Under the pieces are notes generated by a model. The model was not told the DNA's origin. It ran no database searches and saw only the letters and a list, made by a program, of their open reading frames with translations. The position numbers were made by a program, and so were the translations under genes. Below, piece after piece: positions 4,630-7,355 of a DNA stretch of 7,355 bases (its first letter is position 1; every line of letters begins with the position of its first letter). This DNA is from Acidobacteriota bacterium (GTDB lineage: Bacteria > Acidobacteriota > UBA890), in NCBI GenBank assembly GCA_030609765.1, contig JAUWTE010000150.1, forward strand, positions 1 through 7,355. The letters run 5' to 3'.

Positions 4630-7317
4630 GTGAGCAAGAACAGCAAGAAAAAGACCCGCCTCTTCCTGATCGACGCAAGTGGGCACATTTTCCGCGCCTA
4701 CTACGCCATTCCCGAGCTCTCGAACTCGACCGGCATGCCCACGAACGCCGTCTATGGGTTCACGAACATGCTGCGGCGTCTGCTGCGCGAGGAGGCGCCG
4801 GACTACGTCGCCGCCGCCTTTGATCCGCCGGGTCCCACCGTTCGGCATGAGGCCTACCCGGGCTACAAGGCCTCCCGCGAAGAGACGCCGGAGGACCTGA
4901 TCTCGCAGTTTCCCTACGTCAGGAGGGTTTGCGAGGCCCTTCGCGTGCCCGTCCTCGAGATCCAGGGCTACGAGGCCGATGACGTCATCGGCACGCTGGC
5001 AACGAAGGCTCGAGCCAACAGCATCGAGACGGTGATCGTTTCGGAGGACAAGGATCTCCTGCAACTCGTGGGTGACGGCGTCACCATGCTTTCCGAGCGT
5101 GGCGGGCGCAGCACCTACGATGCCGCCCGCGTCGCCGACAAGTACGGCGTCCCGCCCGAGCGCATCCCCGATCTGCTAGCTCTGATGGGCGACAGCGTCG
5201 ACGACATCCCCGGCGTGAAGGGAATCGGCGAAAAGGGTGCCAGGATGATCCTCGAGGAATACGGCGACATCGAGAACGCCATCGAGCATGCCGACGAGAT
5301 CACCCGGATGAAGTACGGCGAGAAGCTGAAAGCCGACGCCGACATGGCGCGCCTTTCGAAGGAGCTCGCCACCATCTTCACCGACTTGCCCTTGGAGCTC
5401 GATCTCGATGCCCTGCGTTTGAAAGAGCCCGACCGCAAGGCGGCGCGTGAGCTGTTCGCCGAGCTCGAGTTTCGCAACTTGACGGAGGAGTTCACCGATG
5501 TCGGCGCCGAGGAAACTGACTACTGGACGCTCACCGGGAGCGACGACCTGAAAGCCGCGATCGAAGAGATTCGCAAGGTTGGTCGAGTTTCCTTCGATCT
5601 CGAAACGACGCACGTCGAGCCGACGCGCGCCCACATCGTCGGCGTGGCGCTGAGCTGGAAGGACGCCACCGGTACCTACCTCCCGTTGGCACACGATGGC
5701 CTGCGGGCCGAGAACGCCATGAGCGTGGCCGAAGCGCTGGAGCTGCTGAAGCCCCTGCTGACCGATGGCTCGATCGACATCGTCGGGCAGAACCTCAAGT
5801 ACGACCTGATCGTCTTGAGGCGATACGACATCGAGGACGTGCACGTTGCCTTCGACACGATGATCGCCTCCTACCTCGTGAACCCGACGCGCACAGGGCA
5901 TGGCCTCGATGGGCTCGCAATGGACCTCTTCGGCATCAAGATGGTGAGCTTCAAGGACGTCATTCCGAAGAAGGGCGCGACCTTCGCCGAGGTACCGATC
6001 GACGTTGCCACAGGCTACGCCGCGGAGGATGCCGACGTCGCGCTCCGCCTGGTAGACCTGTTCGCACCCGAGCTCGAGGCGCAGAACCTGACTGGCCTCT
6101 ACCACGACCTCGAGCTGCCACTCATGCATGTGCTGGTGGACATGGAGTGTCGCGGCGTTCGCATCGATCCCGACTATCTGGCGAAGATGGGCAAGCAGCT
6201 CGGGGGCGAGCTCGAGGTGCTGCGAGAGAAGATTTACGAGGGCGCTGAGGGTGAGTTCAATATCAACTCCCCGAAGCAGCTTGCCGAGGTGCTATTCGAC
6301 CGTCTGGGCCTGCCGAGCGGCGGCCGCACCGCCAAGACGGGTAGCCGATCGACTCGTGCAGCGGTACTCGAGCAACTCGCCGACGAGTATCCGATTGCCC
6401 GGCAAATCATCGAGTATCGCGAGCTCGCCAAGCTCAAGAGCACCTACATCGACGCCTTGCCCGCCCTGCTGAACCCTGAAACGGGCCGGCTTCACACCTC
6501 GTTCAATCAAACCGTGGCAGCTACCGGTCGCTTGAGCAGCAGCGACCCGAACTTGCAGAACATACCGATCCGCCGGCCCCTCGGCCGGCAGATCCGCAAG
6601 GCGTTCATTCCGGCCGACGGCCATCTGCTAATGACCGCCGACTACTCCCAGGTCGAGCTCCGCATCATGGCCCACCTCTCGGGCGACCCGCGCCTCTGTG
6701 CGGCCTTCCGCGACGGCGTGGACGTGCATCGCGCCACGGCCGCTGCGATTTTCGGCATTGAGCCGGACGATGTGACCCGCGAGCAGCGCGACCGCGCCAA
6801 GGTCATCAACTTCGGCATCATCTACGGCATGGGTTCGCAGCGCCTCGCGCGTGAGTTCGAGATCAGCTTCAAGGAAGCGCGAGAGTTTATCGACAACTAC
6901 TTCGCGATCTACGCGCAGGTGAGGGGCTGGCTCGACGAAACGGTGGCACGGGCAAAGGAAGACGCCTACGTCACCACCTTACTGGGCCGCATCCGTCATC
7001 TTCCCGAGCTCATGAGCTCACAGCGTGCCGTTCAGTCGTTCGGCGAGCGTGTTGCGGTGAACATGCCTATCCAGGGCACGGCGGCCGACATGATCAAGCG
7101 CGCCATGGTGACACTGCACGCGCGGCTGCGTGACGAGGGGCTCGCGACCGGCATGATCATCCAGGTGCATGACGAGCTCGTGCTGGAGGTTCCCGAAGGA
7201 GAGCTCGAGGCGGCCAAGCGCGCGGTGCGAGAAGAGATGGAAGGAGCCATCGAGCTCGATGTGCCCCTCGAGGTGGACATCGGCTGGGGACCGAACTGGA
7301 TGGAGGCCAAACCCTAG
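4630..7317 (+). CDS. polA: DNA polymerase I (5'-nuclease, 3'-5' exonuclease and polymerase domains)
   Basis: The 895-residue protein is close to the E. coli length (928) and acts in the cytoplasm in Okazaki primer removal and repair synthesis. The start is GTG (MSKNSKKKTRLFLIDASG); no Shine-Dalgarno is seen. 5'-nuclease, about 1-285: metal-binding acids are present at D15, D65, E115/D117/D118 (GYEADDVIG), D140/D142 (EDKDLLQL) and D188/D191/D192 (MGDSVDDIPG), with the helix-hairpin-helix GVKGIGEKGA. Proofreading domain, about 295-485: Exo I D323/E325 (FDLET), Exo II D392 (GQNLKYD), Exo III Y463/D467 (YAAED), so all DEDDy residues are kept, unlike Taq polymerase. Polymerase, about 490-893: TGRLSSSDPNLQNIPIR (R634), motif A DYSQVELR (D671, E676), O-helix R720/K724/F728/Y732 (AKVINFGIIYG), Q815, motif C QVHDEL (D848, E849). 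Phe at 728 corresponds to E. coli F762, the residue that discriminates against dideoxynucleotides. It is transcribed divergently from the beta-barrel gene with 246 bp between. Confidence 0.99.
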   Translation: MSKNSKKKTRLFLIDASGHIFRAYYAIPELSNSTGMPTNAVYGFTNMLRRLLREEAPDYVAAAFDPPGPTVRHEAYPGYKASREETPEDLISQFPYVRRVCEALRVPVLEIQGYEADDVIGTLATKARANSIETVIVSEDKDLLQLVGDGVTMLSERGGRSTYDAARVADKYGVPPERIPDLLALMGDSVDDIPGVKGIGEKGARMILEEYGDIENAIEHADEITRMKYGEKLKADADMARLSKELATIFTDLPLELDLDALRLKEPDRKAARELFAELEFRNLTEEFTDVGAEETDYWTLTGSDDLKAAIEEIRKVGRVSFDLETTHVEPTRAHIVGVALSWKDATGTYLPLAHDGLRAENAMSVAEALELLKPLLTDGSIDIVGQNLKYDLIVLRRYDIEDVHVAFDTMIASYLVNPTRTGHGLDGLAMDLFGIKMVSFKDVIPKKGATFAEVPIDVATGYAAEDADVALRLVDLFAPELEAQNLTGLYHDLELPLMHVLVDMECRGVRIDPDYLAKMGKQLGGELEVLREKIYEGAEGEFNINSPKQLAEVLFDRLGLPSGGRTAKTGSRSTRAAVLEQLADEYPIARQIIEYRELAKLKSTYIDALPALLNPETGRLHTSFNQTVAATGRLSSSDPNLQNIPIRRPLGRQIRKAFIPADGHLLMTADYSQVELRIMAHLSGDPRLCAAFRDGVDVHRATAAAIFGIEPDDVTREQRDRAKVINFGIIYGMGSQRLAREFEISFKEAREFIDNYFAIYAQVRGWLDETVARAKEDAYVTTLLGRIRHLPELMSSQRAVQSFGERVAVNMPIQGTAADMIKRAMVTLHARLRDEGLATGMIIQVHDELVLEVPEGELEAAKRAVREEMEGAIELDVPLEVDIGWGPNWMEAKP

Positions 7318-7321
7318 CCCG

Positions 7322-7355
7322 GCCTTCGTCCTGTTCAACGCCTTCGTCCTGTTCA
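7322..7355. repeat. 18-bp tandem repeat running off the window end
   Basis: The unit GCCTTCGTCCTGTTCAAC occurs at 7322-7339 and again at 7340-7355, where 16 of 18 bases are present before the window ends; the match is perfect over the visible part. It begins five bases after the polA stop codon. The period is a multiple of three, so it could encode a six-residue repeat in a convergent gene (minus-strand frame VEQDEG) or be non-coding. No terminator hairpin for polA is visible before it. Copy number cannot be seen. Confidence 0.75.

Noticed and set aside
4431..4823. 130-codon plus-strand frame overlapping the polA start
   Set aside because: It is out of frame with polA and continues about 190 bases into it. 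The translation is Arg-rich without a motif.
5176..6129. 317-codon open frame on the minus strand inside polA
   Set aside because: It is fully antisense to conserved polA exonuclease coding sequence, and the translation resembles no family. It is a codon-bias shadow.
1..7355. CRISPR array, tRNA or rRNA genes, insertion sequence
   Set aside because: No regularly spaced repeats with unique spacers, no cloverleaf or rRNA-like stretch and no transposase motif were seen on either strand by eye.

Overview
This GC-rich bacterial window (well over 55% G+C by eye) holds three genes and two regulatory intergenic regions. It suggests a Gram-negative organism with an outer membrane, because the middle gene encodes a secreted protein with outer-membrane beta-barrel features. 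The combination of a beta-barrel with a carboxypeptidase-regulatory-like N-terminus, a PDZ/GAF/PAS sensor kinase and a sigma-54-type promoter recalls Acidobacteriota or a related GC-rich lineage. That assignment rests on remembered family patterns, not on a search, and is tentative.

Layout. Positions 1-2264 (minus strand) carry a large membrane sensor histidine kinase. Its reading frame is open for 754 codons and leaves the window exactly at the phospho-acceptor H-box, so the ATP-binding half lies outside. Positions 2265-2586 are non-coding and comparatively AT-rich. They hold a good -24/-12 (sigma-54) promoter for the kinase and, upstream of it, several dyads at distances where sigma-54 activators usually bind. 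Positions 2587-4383 (minus strand) encode a 598-residue exported protein: signal peptide, a small beta-sandwich domain, a Pro/Ala-rich linker and a C-terminal beta-barrel ending in Phe, with no recognisable TonB plug. Positions 4384-4629 separate this gene from the divergent polA and carry candidate sigma-70-type promoters in both directions, a repeated CGTGAT motif and a hairpin-like dyad. Positions 4630-7317 (plus strand) encode a complete DNA polymerase I with 5'-nuclease, 3'-5' proofreading and polymerase active sites all intact. The last 34 bases start an 18-bp tandem repeat that runs off the window.

How the parts may work together. polA is a housekeeping gene whose neighbourhood is probably incidental. 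The kinase and the beta-barrel protein share a strand but appear to have separate promoters. The kinase displays a periplasmic PDZ domain and the neighbour is an envelope protein, so a link between envelope state and a sigma-54-dependent two-component response is a reasonable hypothesis, but the sequence does not prove it. The cognate response regulator, if it is a neighbour, would lie beyond position 1.
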